Program-made: the position numbers and the translations under genes
Part shown: in pieces, positions 12,117 to 24,101 of the stretch
Position numbering within the stretch: the first letter of the stretch is position 1
How the letters are laid out: every line of letters begins with the position of its first letter
DNA from: Rhizophagus irregularis
Taxonomy: Eukaryota; Glomeromycota; Glomeromycetes; Glomerales; Glomeraceae
Reading direction: 5' to 3'
Assembly (NCBI RefSeq): GCF_026210795.1
Contig: NC_089445.1
Coordinates: 1,922,001 to 1,986,000 of the forward strand
Length of the DNA stretch: 64,000 nt
Notes under the pieces: generated by a model
What the model was told of the DNA's origin: nothing
Database searches by the model: none
What the model saw: only the letters and a program-made list of their open reading frames with translations

Positions 12117-13101
12117 TTGAAAAAAAAACAAATTACGAAAAAAAGAAGAGATATTAACATTGAGAAAGCCAATCAGTTGATGAAAAAAAGTAAAAACCAT
12201 AGTAATAAAGAAGCTGCTGAATCTGCCGATAAAGAAGTTGTAGTAATAAATAAAAAAAAAAGTGATGATAATGATGATGATGATGATGATGATGTGGGTA
12301 AGACAGAAGATCATAAAAAACCTAAAGTATTTCAATCAAAGTCAAATTTAGAAATAATTGCTTGGCTCGTTGACCATCCAGAAATTTTAAGATTGGTACT
12401 AGAAATGAACAAAACGGATGTTGCTATCTCATCATCCAATAAAATTATGGATGTAAGTATTAAATTAACATGATAATATTTATTATGTCTAAATCTTTTA
12501 AATAATGTATTTTTAATATTTTAGGATAAAATTTGTCTATAAGACGAAAGTGTCAAATGTCTTTTTTTACATGCGAGAAGTCCATGTGGTGAAGTTTTTG
12601 ATGAGTTGATAACAAAAATTTTTAAAATCAAAATACATTCTAATGAAGCGAAAAGCTATCTCAAAAAAACCCAAAAATTTTTTATCAATTTCAGAAATAA
12701 GTTTAACCAAATTATTTTAACTTCTGTAGAAGAATTTAAAGAAATAAGAAAAAACAGGTATTTATTTAATTGTTTCGTAGCTAACCAAATAGTGCTGTTT
12801 GTATTAATTATTAATTTAATTATAGCACATCTACTGAAAGTTTATCTCAAAAAAAACTTATAGATTATGTTGATGAAGAATTTGTCCAAAAGATGTTAAG
12901 CCGACAGCTTGTAGCTGTTAATATTTCAGAATTAATAAGAAATGGAGGGTTTAATATCTTGGTTGATTTCGTAAGAGAAACCTTTATTTAAGGTTTCATA
13001 GAACAGAAAAAATTTGTCTGCCGTTAAAGAATTAGATAATATGACCAAAGAATTAACGATCCCTTCTAGGGGCGGAAATAAGATCGTTGATTCTTTATCG
13101 G
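12117..13101 (+). pseudogene. Unrecognised fungal gene, broken
   Basis: The N-terminal exon (12117-12449) encodes a basic then acidic low-complexity segment (run of Asp) followed by NLEIIAWLVDHPEILRLVLE and a GTAAGT donor. The next exon (from about 12524) continues the same frame with DKICL, then a TAA, then DESVKCLFLHARSPCGEVFD and a long helical segment. A further exon begins after a TAG near 12824 (TSTESLSQKKLIDYVDEEF), meets a TAA near 12990, and is frameshifted before SAVKELDNMTKELTIPSRGG. So the gene has at least two stops and one frameshift. The family is unknown to me. The codon pattern and conserved splice sites argue for a former gene rather than noise. Confidence 0.55.
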
Positions 13102-13989
13102 TAAATTATTTTATTTATACTGATACTTCATATCCTTTAATTATAGTTATTAATAATAATATTAAATTATACATAATTATAAATCTTAGCAAACACTCCA
13201 ATTTTTTTATAAAATTATGCATTTTATAACGATATTATATTGAATAAATTTAGTAAATTTTACAAGTAAATAATAATATGAAACATCATTATTCTAAACA
13301 TTATATCATAATGTCAAGTGATAATAATATAAAATAAAATGGATGTATAAAACTATAAAATGGTTGTCTAAGATATAACATTTTCAAGTTTAAAAAGTAA
13401 TTGTTGTTTTGTTAAAAATGGAATGGTTATTATGTAACGTTTCTTCTTTAATATATATGGCCTAAATATTTCTATGTATTTGACGTTCTTATACAGATCA
13501 AAAAGAATACATTTGCATAACATTTGCGTAAAGTAAGAACTTTAAAGTTTAAGCCAATTCTGACTGGTAATTTACAAAATAATAAACACATTTCTTAAAA
13601 AAAAATTCTGAATTAGAATACTTTTCCAGTTTTCATCTTCGATTCTGCAAAAAATTGAAAAGTTCAGGTGATAATTTAAGAAATATCCACCTATAAAGAG
13701 ACTAAACAATTATCAGTTGATCAAGTTCATGTAATACCAAATTTAATAAATTGTCTGATTAAATGATTGCGTATATTAAATGATCGTGTATATTATAAGG
13801 CTATAAGGCCTATTAATTCCTAAAAAGCCAATTTAACCACTATTTTATTTAAGACTATTTATTTTGTGCATTTTTTTTTTTTAAAAAAAAACTTTCTTTC
13901 TGAAAAGTAGAGTTTGCCTCCTATACCGTTTGCCATCATGCATAGTGTGTTATAGGAAAAGGTGGACTTGTTTGATTGATTATATAGGT
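13102..13989. other. AT-rich spacer, no gene seen
   Basis: No credible reading frame; scattered short ORFs only. Confidence 0.4.
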
Positions 13990-14240
13990 ATAAGCTTATG
14001 TTATATAGTTGTAAAACTTATATAATCAGTTTGATAACGTAATGAAAATCCTTTTCTCACTATGGGTCTTGTATTTAGAATCAAAATGAGCTTTGACAGC
14101 ATCACTCTCAATTGTCTTATCATTCCTATAGGAAAACTTATGAATATTCCATGTATTAAAGTAATGCAAGCAATTTCAATCCACAAACATGATGGTGCTA
14201 GCATAGCGGACATCTTTACTTTATCACAATTTTGTCGATC
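13990..14240 (-). pseudogene. Short coding scrap, unrecognised
   Basis: On the minus strand one frame reads a plausible protein-like stretch (FNTWNIHKFSYRNDKTIESD, then HFDSKYKTHSEKRIFITL), interrupted by a TGA at 14176-14178 where Trp would fit. No ends can be defined and no family is recognised. It may be a fragment of a transposase or a host gene. Confidence 0.3.
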
Positions 14241-14686
14241 ATTTGTTGATCATTATTCAATTTTATTACTTTGCTAAAAGTACTTTGGTTTAAAATTGTA
14301 CATAATAATAATTTTACAGACAGCTTAACATCCATTTAAATTTACTGCATATTAAATTTTATCAAAAAAAATCCCTTTAAATAGTTTATAAAGTTTTGCC
14401 AAATTTAGTCTATATGTGTATTTTAATAATATTCATAAACATTTGCTCAATGATAACTTTTTGATTACCTAAAATTCTACATGATTATTTTGGCCATTGA
14501 TTCTTGAATACCTAAATAATATACAGTCAACTCTCTTTATAGTCACACATTTGGGACAGTCCATATTTGGTGATTATAAAGAGATGTGACTATATAAAAA
14601 ATTTCTTATATTAGTACTATATCATAATTCCAGCCAAAAATTAACATAATTTTAGCCAAAATTATACTCAAAACTTTATTGTATCA

Positions 14687-15190
14687 TAACTCCACCAATA
14701 TTAATCGTAGAGAGATGATCTTACCGCCATTCGATTCGTCTTGATGAGACGGTTCTAATGGTATAAAATACGTCGAAATCCAATCACTAGATTAATTTCC
14801 GAAATTAAAAAAATATTAATGGTTTTTGTGTAATAACTCTGCCAATATTGATCCTAGAGAGACAATCTTACTACCATTCGATTCGTCTTAATGCGGCGAA
14901 TCTAATGGTATAAAATACATTAAAATCCAATCACTAGATCAAATTCCGTAATTAAAAAATATTAAATAGTTTTTAAGTAGTAACTCCGTCAATATTGATC
15001 ACAGAGAGATGAGCTTACCACCATTCGATTCGCCTTGATGAGGCGATTCCAACAAGCTATTATTCGTCTTTTTACAATCACTAGGTACCGAGAAATTTAG
15101 CAAAATGTTAAATGGCGCAGTAAACGTAAATCAAGAAATATAATAATGCCGATGCTTAACATTTTGTTGAATAACTCATCAGCCAGTGAT
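14687..15190. repeat. ~147-bp tandem repeats containing a palindromic core
   Basis: Copies begin near 14687, 14834 and 14981 and share CCATTCGATTCGTC, a loop, then GACGGTTCTAATGG or a variant, and CCAATCACTAGAT. A further partial copy follows the LINE (23072-23150). The core is related to the palindromes at 39880-40531. Confidence 0.75.
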
Positions 15191-15345
15191 CGCAAAAGGA
15201 TAAAACTAAACTAAAAAAAACTAAACTCTCTCCCGTTCTGCTCACTTGACAATATTTACGAAAAAAAATAAAAAATTTTTTCGAAGTTTTTTATTACTTT
15301 TTCTTTATATTTTCTTTATTTTAGATAACTACGACACTTTACAAA

Positions 15346-17366
15346 ATGACTACAGACAAGAAAAAGAAAAACAACAAGTCTAACAATGATACTACTTCTA
15401 AACGTCCTGCCTCTAGTTCTCCAGCAGGCAACGTTTCTGGTCAAGGTTCCTCTATATCTGGCCCTTCGAACACTCCACCTTCGACCACCTCCACTAATAA
15501 ACGTACCAGAGTCAGTGCTGAAGACTCTGTCATGGATGTTGATAAACCTCTCACGCCTCCTGGCCCTGTTGAGACAACTTCCGCTGAGATACCTTCTCAA
15601 CCCGATACCTCCTCTCTCGATGCTTCGCAACATGCCCCTACTAACACCAACGATAAAGGCAAAAGCCCTGAAATTACTCCTGCAGTCTCCTTCCCTGAAC
15701 GTGCTGCCTCTCCGGACGCGTCCCAAGCTGCAGTACAATCTCAACCTACACTCTTCTACGCCTCGGCCGCTCCTAATGACGTCGATGGCTTTTGGAATCA
15801 CTTCGCTTCGAACCGCGACGCGTGCGACGCGGTTGATCGACAACTTTCCTTGTTCTCCTCTTATGGTAGTCGTGCCACGTGTAGTGGATCCAACGATTTG
15901 AAGAGGATCATCGTACATTTCCGAAAAAAGGATGATCTTGTCAAAGCCGTAGCTTCCCCTATGGATTCTTTGTTTGGCTTGCATTTCCATGCATATGACC
16001 CCCAGGCTATTAAGGCTGATGAACACGCGCGTACCCTGTGGTTACCGATATCCCCCTTTTTCTATCTGACGCTCTTTTGCGTGGTACCTTTTCTCGTTAC
16101 GGCAATATTACTCGTTGCCATACCCGTTTATCTAAACTTTATCGTACTGCATACATTACTTTTGAATCTACTGGTGCTTTACAGAACCTCGACTCTACCT
16201 GGGGCGTCCTTTGTGGAGGACATTGTTTACGCATTTGCCCCACTACTTTCTCTCCTGACCAACGTGCTGAAAGACGCGCTCATGTTGCTTTACTTGCCGG
16301 TCTCCCGCGTGGCACTATAGCGGTCGATCTTGCTGAAATTGCCGAAGAAATTTCCGCTAAATCTATCAATGTTCCCTTCTCTATGAATTCTTACAATCCC
16401 AAACCTTACGCCTATTGCCATTTTGCCTCGAAACGGCTATGGAAAATGCTAAATCTATTTCACGTGCCCTCAAGAAAGTTGGCCTTACCTGGCACTCTCC
16501 GGATGAAGTCACTTCTCTCTGTCATCGATGTGGTCGCCCTAATTGTAACCCTGATCGATGTGGTTCTTCATCTAGATCTAATCGCCCTCCTCGCCCTTGG
16601 CAATCTAATGATAAATTACGTGCTTTATATAACAAGCATTTACCTCCTTCTCATCCTGCTAAACGACATAACCGTTTTGCCCGCCCTGATAACAATAATG
16701 ATGGACAAAGCCGTACCAATGTTTTCTCGCCTTCGCTCTAAATCCAGACCTAATACCCGACAACAATCTCGTTCTCGCTCTCAACATCGCCCATGGAACC
16801 GCGACAACCTTAATCACAATAATAATAATCAACATCGTCGTATTCCTGATGCAAATGAACTTGATCACTATGCTGATGGCATGGATGTTACATACCCTGC
16901 TCCTCCTACTGTGCTTACTGATTGGAAATCTATTGGTGCTGCTCTTGAAAAAGTAGTTGCAGAATTAGCCCTTCTTACCACACAATTTGCTACCATGAAC
17001 AGCCGCATCACTAATTTGGAATCTGCGATGGCTGCTCGTGCTCCTGTTCCTGGCCCTTTTGTCACTAAACCTCTCTCCTACATCCCTTCCTCTATGCAAG
17101 GATGGGATGATACAGTGAATCGAAATGATAATAATATCCTCGTTGATGTTAATTCTCCTCCTTTGCAATCAACAAGCGGGTTTTCCCCGATTCCTCATTT
17201 TGCTCCCATTCCACCTTCCAACGTCACTCCTTCCTCCCCTATTGATATGGAACAGCGTCTCTCCTCTCTTTCCGATACTGTTGCCTCTTTGGCTGGCTCG
17301 ATTAAAGAAGGAATCCAACAAAACAACCTCATCTTAGCTCGGCAACAAGGCCAAGCTAATCAATAA
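15346..17366 (+). pseudogene. LINE ORF1 (RRM and zinc-knuckle nucleic-acid-binding protein), frameshifted
   Basis: ORF1 proteins of this type coat the element RNA. The reading starts at ATG 15346 with a Ser/Thr/Pro-rich disordered region of ~130 residues. A region resembling RRM folds follows (HARTLW then VTDIPLFLSDALL, RTAYITFES). The frame must shift near 16035, again near 16430, and again near 16710. The middle piece carries a CHRCGRPNCNPDRC knuckle, and the last an Arg/Ser/Asn-rich segment, a helical region and the stop at 17364-17366. Three frame changes make it non-functional as read. The ORF2 frame follows directly. Confidence 0.8.
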
Positions 17367-20300
17367 TTGTTCTCTTTTCCCCCTTCTTTATTACCGATTT
17401 ATCAGTGTGTAATAATGATGGACAACAATAAACATAATTTTTCCCCTCACCCCTCTCCCCTTATTAAATTTGGTCAATTAAATGTTAATGGTTTATGTTC
17501 CCCAGTTCGACAACAACATTTGCTTAATTTTTTTCTCCACTCCTCTTTTGGTGCTTTATCTATTAATGATACGCGTCTTTCCCCTTCAAATGCTAAATTT
17601 ATTTTTAAAAATGAACATTCCCAACATCATTTTAAGTCCTATTGGGCTTGTTCATCTTCTTCTTCTCGCCCTCATGACGGTGTTGGTATTTTGTTACGAA
17701 ATCCCCTTCATAAACATGTTCAAACAATTGATTCTTGGAACGGTCGACTTCTTAAATTAGACTTGTTCTTTCATCAGACAAAAATTTCTATTATTTCTAT
17801 ATATTATCCCCCTTCTGGTTCTGTTCATCAATCTATTTGCAATGATCTTTTTGCCAAACTTCTTTCTTGGCTCGATTATGCCCGAGCTAATAATTATTTT
17901 GTAGTTATTCTTGGCGATTTCAATGCTGATGTTATCGCTCATTCTAATTATTCACATAATCATTTTAAGCTTCTTCGCTTGCTTTCTTCTCGGTTTTTTA
18001 CTGATCATCAAGCTCACTCTACTACAAATGGTCCTGATCCCACTTTCTTTCATGATAATGGATCCTCTAGACTGGATTATATTTGGTCTTCACCTGGTTT
18101 TCCTGCCCCTGGTCTTTTTTCGCAAGTGGTTACTTGCCCGGGTCTCCTTGATCGTCCTTTTACCGATCACAAAGTTCTTACAACTGTTTTTGACTTCAGT
18201 ACTTGTCTGGCTATTTTAGCCAAATCCCGTCTTAAACAAAAGAAAGAAATGCGTACTATTTTTTCTTATACTTCCACTTCAGTTGAACAATGGAATAATT
18301 TTACCACTGAAGTAGATGATTCTCTTGGAGTATATTTAGACAAACAATATCATTCTAATTTTGATTTCTCCTCTCTTTCTCTTGATCGTATGTGGCATGC
18401 ATTGAAAGCTGCCATAATTAGTGCTGCAATTGAAACTTTACCTTTTCGAAAAGTCTCCAACACACACCGACATTCGTACTCTCCTGAATTAACTAAACTT
18501 ATTGCTATTAACAAGTTTTTAGATTGATTTTTATATCACCTTACTACTCGTCGTTCTAATCGGCCTACTCAGATTGCGCAAATGACTGCTGCCTTGCCCT
18601 CCCATCTTGAAAATCTTGCAACCTTACTTCCTGATTATTCAGTTCCTACCTATTCTACAACCCCTGCATCTGTATTTAAATCGTTTTTACGATCACAGAA
18701 GAATTTAGTTTCTGCCTTTTTATCTACTAAATTCGCCCAACACCTTACGGACTCAGTGGAATATTATACTGCACTACGTGACGAACACTTTTCGACCTCG
18801 CTTGGCACCTTTATCGATTCTGCCCTATCAGTAGAAAAACGCTCGATTGTTCTTGACCGTGTTCTGGTCGTTTTGGACTCGACTCCTACATTATTAACGG
18901 ATCCTTCGGATATTAAACAAGCTGCTATTTCTCATTTTCAGTCAATTGTTTCTCCTCCGTTGGTCCGCTATTCTTCCATCACTTCATTTCCCGCCCGATG
19001 GCAACTAGCTTACACTCCTCTTACACACGTGTCTGCTTCACTATATGATCCTGTTTTGGCACCTATTTCGCTACAAGAATGGTCTACTGTGATTTCCTCC
19101 ATGCCAAATAACAAAGCTTCCGGCCCTTCAAAAATCTCTTATGAGATGATTAAACATCTGTCCGGTGAAGCCTTGGATTTCTCTCTTTTACTGGCCAATA
19201 CTTGCCTTTCTCGCGGTGATATTCCTGCTGACTGGCGTGATGCTGTGGTTTATCCTATTCCTAAACCTCACGATTTTGATGCTCAACTTAAGAACACTCG
19301 ACCTATTACTCTTCTGGAAACAGTTCGAAAATGTGTAGTTAAGGTCGTCACGAATCGTCTCTCCAACATTCTTGCTGATAATAAAGTTCTCCAAGGTGGT
19401 AATTTTGCTGGCTTACCTGGTGGTTCTACTGATGTCCCTATCAAAATGCTTGATGCGATTATCCATCAACATAAACATGACTCTACTGATGATCAGGAAC
19501 TATGGATCGTTTCTCAAGATATCTCTAAAGCTTTTGATTCTATGGATTTAAATATGCTTAAATTAGCTTTAGATAGGTTACATATCCCTGCACTTTTAGT
19601 ACGATTTATTTTAAATCTTTTTACACGACGAAATAATAAGATAATTACTTGTCATGGCGATACAGCTGCTTATAGAGTACGTGTTGGTATCGATCAAGGA
19701 GAAATCATTTCCCCTCTTCTTTGGGTTATTTATTTGGATCCCTTACTTACTGTTTTGAATCAAGAAGCACGAGATCCTTTTATTTTAAAATCTTCAGCTC
19801 TTTTAAATTATTCTCCACTTGAATTTGAACAATGTTCTTTACCAGTTTCACATTTAACGTTTATGGATGATTCTACACTTATTGCTTCTTCAAAATCTGG
19901 AATAGAAGATCGTCTTTCTATTACTGCTGAATTTTATACTTTAAATAATGTTCAAGCTAATTCAGCTAAATATGTTCTTCTTTCCTCTTCTTCCCCTTCT
20001 TCAACGATTATTTTTGATCTTACACCTTCCTTTTTAGTCTCTGATTTGTCTCTTTCCCTTTCCTCTTTATCTTTGCATGCTTCCTTTCGCTTTTTAGGCG
20101 TTTGGTTTTCTTTGTCCGTCTCTTCTGATTTTGTTCACAAACAAGTGCGCTCCATGGTTAAAGATATGGCAGCTCTTCTGGGACCAAAGAAATTATTAGC
20201 ACAACATGTGGCCTATCTTTATAATGCTGTCCTTCTTCCGCGATTGGAATTTCGTCTTCAAACTACCCTTTTCTCTGAAAGTACTATTCAATCAATAGTT

Positions 20301-22801
20301 AAACCTATGTTTTCAGTACTTCGTAGAAAAGCTGGACTTGCTGCAACTACTCCATTGGCTTTGTTATTTCTTAAACTTCCTTTTTCGATTCAGAATGCTT
20401 TTTATCGATTTCTTTCTTCCCATATTGCATCTTGGCAAAAAATTTTCATTCATCCTGACTTTAAGGATTTTGCCCTTTATGCTATCTCCTATCTTCAAGG
20501 ATATTTGGGTGCTGAAAGTTGCCCGACTACTATTACCTTAGAACCATGGTCACAGATCGTTTCTTTGCGAACGCACACTTTGTTTAATTCGTTATTATTT
20601 TCTTCGCGTTTAAACATCACGTGGTCTCTTTCCTTCCGGCCTCCGAGGCATGATCTACAACTTGCTTTGCCACTCCGATCTATTCTACCTCATTCCATTT
20701 TTCAATCGAGTTGGAAACTTTGGAAAAACTTGAATATATTTGTGCTCGCTCAGTTGGTTTCTCCTTGTGGACGTTATCTTATGAACTGGCCTGACCTTCG
20801 TTATCTTGGCATCGTTGGTCGTAAAGGACGGATCCCTAATTGGTTTAATTTTATCAATAATAATTTTCTCTCTTCTTCTTCTTCTACTTTACTTTTATCT
20901 TCATATTTTATTAATTCTTCTTTTACTTTAGCTTCCCTTGTTTATTAGATCATACTGTTAAAGATTATTCTTTTTATCCTCAATGGGCTATTAATCTTGA
21001 CTCTGCTACTCAAACTTTATCTGTTGGTCGTGTGTGTATCACTTATAAGAAACAAAACTCGGCTATTATGTCTCATTGGCTTCCTGTATCTAGCTCGGCT
21101 GATGAACGATCCTATGACCCTTGTCCCGGTTGTGCTCTTAACATTCCCGCCTTATCCATGAAATCTGCCATCAGACAACGCTGTAATAGCGAGAAATGTT
21201 TTTTTAATGTAACTTTATCGGATACTGTGGGCTATCCTACCAGAAACGCTAAAGTTTTCGCGGCTTATCTTCCCATTACTCTATCTACTTCATGGAGTTA
21301 TGCGACTTCCTTGGCTCTTGTTCATTTTTCGAACGCGTCTCCCGCTCTTTCTCCTCTCTTTAAGGATAGAATCGACAGAATTGAAGACACTATCTTACCA
21401 CTTTCTGTGCAATCTTTGTACACAGATGGTTCGTTCCATCCTGCTAATGATTCTTCGCCCTCTTCCATGACTTCTGCTTGGATTGCTTTTGATGATGTTG
21501 GACTTGTTCTGGAATCTTCTTCCATGCATCTCCCTTCTTACTTTCCTTCAGCTTTGCGTTCCGAAATTTCTGCTGTACTTTTAGGATTGAACGCCCTTTC
21601 TTGTGATTCATCAATCTCTATTCATACTGATTGTAGTCAATTAATTTCACTGTGGACACGGTTTGTTGATGCTCCCTTCTCACCGAAGTTGCTCCGAGAA
21701 CCTAATCATCTCCTTTGGCTTTCTATTCGACAACTTATCATGGATCGTAATCTTCATGTCGATTTGATTAAAGTCCCTGCTCATGGTGATGATATCTACA
21801 ATATACAAGCGGATTCTTTGGCAAAAGATGCTCATTCGTCTTTACAACCCACTGCTATACCTTCAGCATTTTGTTATGCTCCATGCTTGTTGACTTTTAA
21901 CTCCCTGCCTATTGACGTGAATATTCGACATTTTCTCCGCTCTATTGCAGATGCTCGTGCTCTTTTATCTTTCTGTTCACTAGCACGTTTTACTGCTCTT
22001 GGTTTTCCTTCACTTTTTGATTGGGCTGGTATATACTTTTGCCTTTCACAAATTAAAGGTTTCGCTTCACATAGGAATGGTCGTCCTGAATTTTGGATCT
22101 TCCGCATTAAACTTCTCTTGGATATGTTGCCTACCTTAACTACTCTTCAACAACGTAAACCTTACTTATATTCTCCTGACTGGCTCTGTCCGCAGTGTAA
22201 TTCTGCTCCTGAAGATTTGAATCATCTTTGGACTTGTCCTTATATTTTACCGGAATTAAATCCCTGTTTAACGCACCGGTCTGAAGTCATTAAATTTAGA
22301 GATTCTTGTTTATCTTCTTTCCTATCCTTGAAATCTTTGGATAATTCCTTTCATACCGATTTCTTTGCTTTGGATTGCTGGAACTATGAAGCTCCTTCTT
22401 CATCTTGTCTTTGGCTTACTCGAGGATTGTTGCCTGCGCATTTAACGGCATTTTTGAATCAACACTTTCCTCTCTCTGTTATATACAAGATTATTTCTCC
22501 CCTTCTTAATGACTTCCAAATCGAATTATATGGTGAAATTTGGCTGTGTCGGAATGTTCTTTTCCATGCTTGGGAAGAGTCGCAGGGTATCTCGGCTGCT
22601 TCCAAATTACGTGGCCCATCTATAAATTCTTTTCCTATTACTACTTCTCCTAAACAACTCAACTCTTCTTTGGCGTCAGTTTCTCAGGATTCCTGGATTT
22701 CTTGGATATCCTCTTCTATAATTCAGGGTGGATCTTGGATCTCGCACTTGGATTTTCTGCGCCGCTTAACAGTTCAACCTCTTAGGATTTCTTTCTGGTA
22801 A
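17367..22801 (+). pseudogene. LINE ORF2 (endonuclease-RT-RNase H polyprotein), broken
   Basis: Order of domains: an EEP endonuclease (FGQLNVNGL, SINDTRL with Asp where Glu is usual, ILGDFNAD, SRLDYIW, TDHK); a reverse transcriptase (NNKASGPS, NFAGLPGGSTD, VSQDISKAFDS, GIDQGEIISPLLW, and FMDD in place of the usual F/YADD); a ribonuclease H (LYTDGS, RSEISAV, IHTDCSQ, IQADSLAKDA); and a C-terminal Cys/His group (CPQCNSAPEDLNHLWTC). A TGA at 18525-18527 interrupts the frame between endonuclease and RT. The frame shifts near 20930, so RNase H lies in another frame (21032-22801). With these two lesions removed it would be about 1,800 residues. Confidence 0.9.
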
Positions 22802-23342
22802 CGGACTGGATTTTTGGAAGTTGGATAGTTGACTCACACTGGCCTTCGGGTAAAGTTGGGGTATGCGATTCTGTAATAGTTCAGTTTTTCTTTGCTTTAA
22901 TTTTATTTTAGTTTAGATTTCTTTACTTGTATGAATCGTGAAGCTACTCTTTTTATTTTTTATTAGTTTATTTTCTTATTTTTGTAATATTGTTCGATTA
23001 TATTTTCGAAGTCCAAAGTATAAATAAAAGATAAAGTCATAAGACTGTTTGTACAGCAAAAGGATAAAACTACCACCATTCGATTCATCTCAGTGAGACG
23101 ATTCTAACAAGCTATGATACATCTTTGTACGATTATTAGATGCCAAGTTATTTAATATATTCTTTATATAACTGTGATTATAAACGGTTCTTTTTAATAT
23201 AAGATTTTTGAGGATAGGTGTAATAGTGACTATGTGACTATATAGGATAGTTTTTAATAATAAAGTGTTTTGAACATTCAACTGGTGTGACTATATAGTA
23301 GAATGTGACTATAACGGGAGTGACTATAGAGGGAGTTGACTG

Positions 23343-23639
23343 TATTTTTAAAATTTTAAGTTTTGCCTGTAAATCTGTGGCTTCGCCTGAAGCTTCAAAG
23401 TCAAATTAGCAGATAATCGGCAAATATCGGCAAATATCTAATTATTAAAAATTTCAGTTTAATAACTTTGACAATATAATTTTTTTGCCATAAAACTTTT
23501 GTAATATGTTTTTCATAAATTATACTGCTAAAAACAAGCATTTTATGACTTTAACCGTAGCTTCAAAAATTAATGTGACATGATATATTATATGATCAAC
23601 AAAATTATCGGTAAAGTGATAAAAGCATGTCTGCTATGC
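23343..23639. other. Spacer, nothing recognised
   Basis: AT-rich DNA after the right end of the TIR element; no ORF or repeat stands out. Confidence 0.4.
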
Positions 23640-23846
23640 TGATGGTACTAGAGATATCGAGGCTGTAATTCAAAGCAGATTGGGGTACCATTTAAAAACA
23701 TCCCTCTCAAAATTTGTATGATTCAAACCGGAAGTGTTGTTGAAAAGGAAATGGATGTGTACGATCAGTTTTCTGAAATTTTTACTTTTAATGAGAAGCC
23801 TAAAGCAGAGTACTTCCATATCACTGTATACCCTCAGTCAGAATAA
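23640..23846 (+). pseudogene. Unrecognised coding scrap
   Basis: One frame reads DIEAVIQSRLGYHLKTSL. Another, overlapping it, reads FKNIPLKICMIQTGSVVEKE and continues to FHITVYPQSE and TAA at 23844. A frameshift would join them. No family is recognised. It lies just upstream of the SAM/REase pseudogene and could be the tail of another ruined gene. Confidence 0.35.
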
Positions 23847-24101
23847 TCTTCTATGTCATACTATGTAATAGTTTTTATGTATTGTAGGCCGACTACTAGC
23901 AACGTTTTTTTATTTCATAAATAAAGTATTATTTTTACCAGTACATGAAAAAGTGGATAACTTGCGATGATCAATACTTGTGCGACATAAAAACCTATAT
24001 TAATGCCCAGTATTCTCTTTCCCGAACAGAAATAAAATTTTACCTCACTCTGAAACGTAACACTATTTTTGTCTGAGCCTAATAACCATATAAAAAGTGC
24101 T

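Larger units (their letters stand above)
15209..23055 (+). mobile_element. Non-LTR retrotransposon (LINE) with RNase H, 7.8 kb
   Basis: It is bounded by a perfect 17-bp duplication, GCAAAAGGATAAAACTA, at 15192-15208 and 23056-23072. It has a 5' UTR (15209-15345), ORF1, ORF2 (endonuclease, reverse transcriptase, RNase H, zinc-finger-like region) and a 3' UTR without a long poly-A (22802-23055). Its base composition is richer in C/G than the surroundings. The RNase H domain suggests the I/Tad side of LINE diversity. Both ORFs are broken. Confidence 0.9.
14524..23342. mobile_element. pogo/mariner-like TIR element split by a LINE
   Basis: The left terminus CAGTCAACTCTCTTTATAGTC and the right terminus (inverse of CAGTCAACTCCCTCTATAGTC) are flanked by TA on both sides, as in Tc1/mariner/pogo elements. 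Without the LINE the element is about 955 bp (14524-15208 plus 23073-23342) with no coding sequence, so it is non-autonomous. Its interior is made of ~147-bp tandem repeats. Confidence 0.8.

Noticed and set aside
12000-12335. 111-codon minus-strand Ile/Phe-rich ORF
   Set aside because: Antisense to the acidic/basic N-terminus of the broken gene at 12117; low complexity only.
15316-16026. 236-codon minus-strand ORF opposite LINE ORF1
   Set aside because: Antisense shadow of the codon-biased ORF1; Arg/Ser-rich with no motif.
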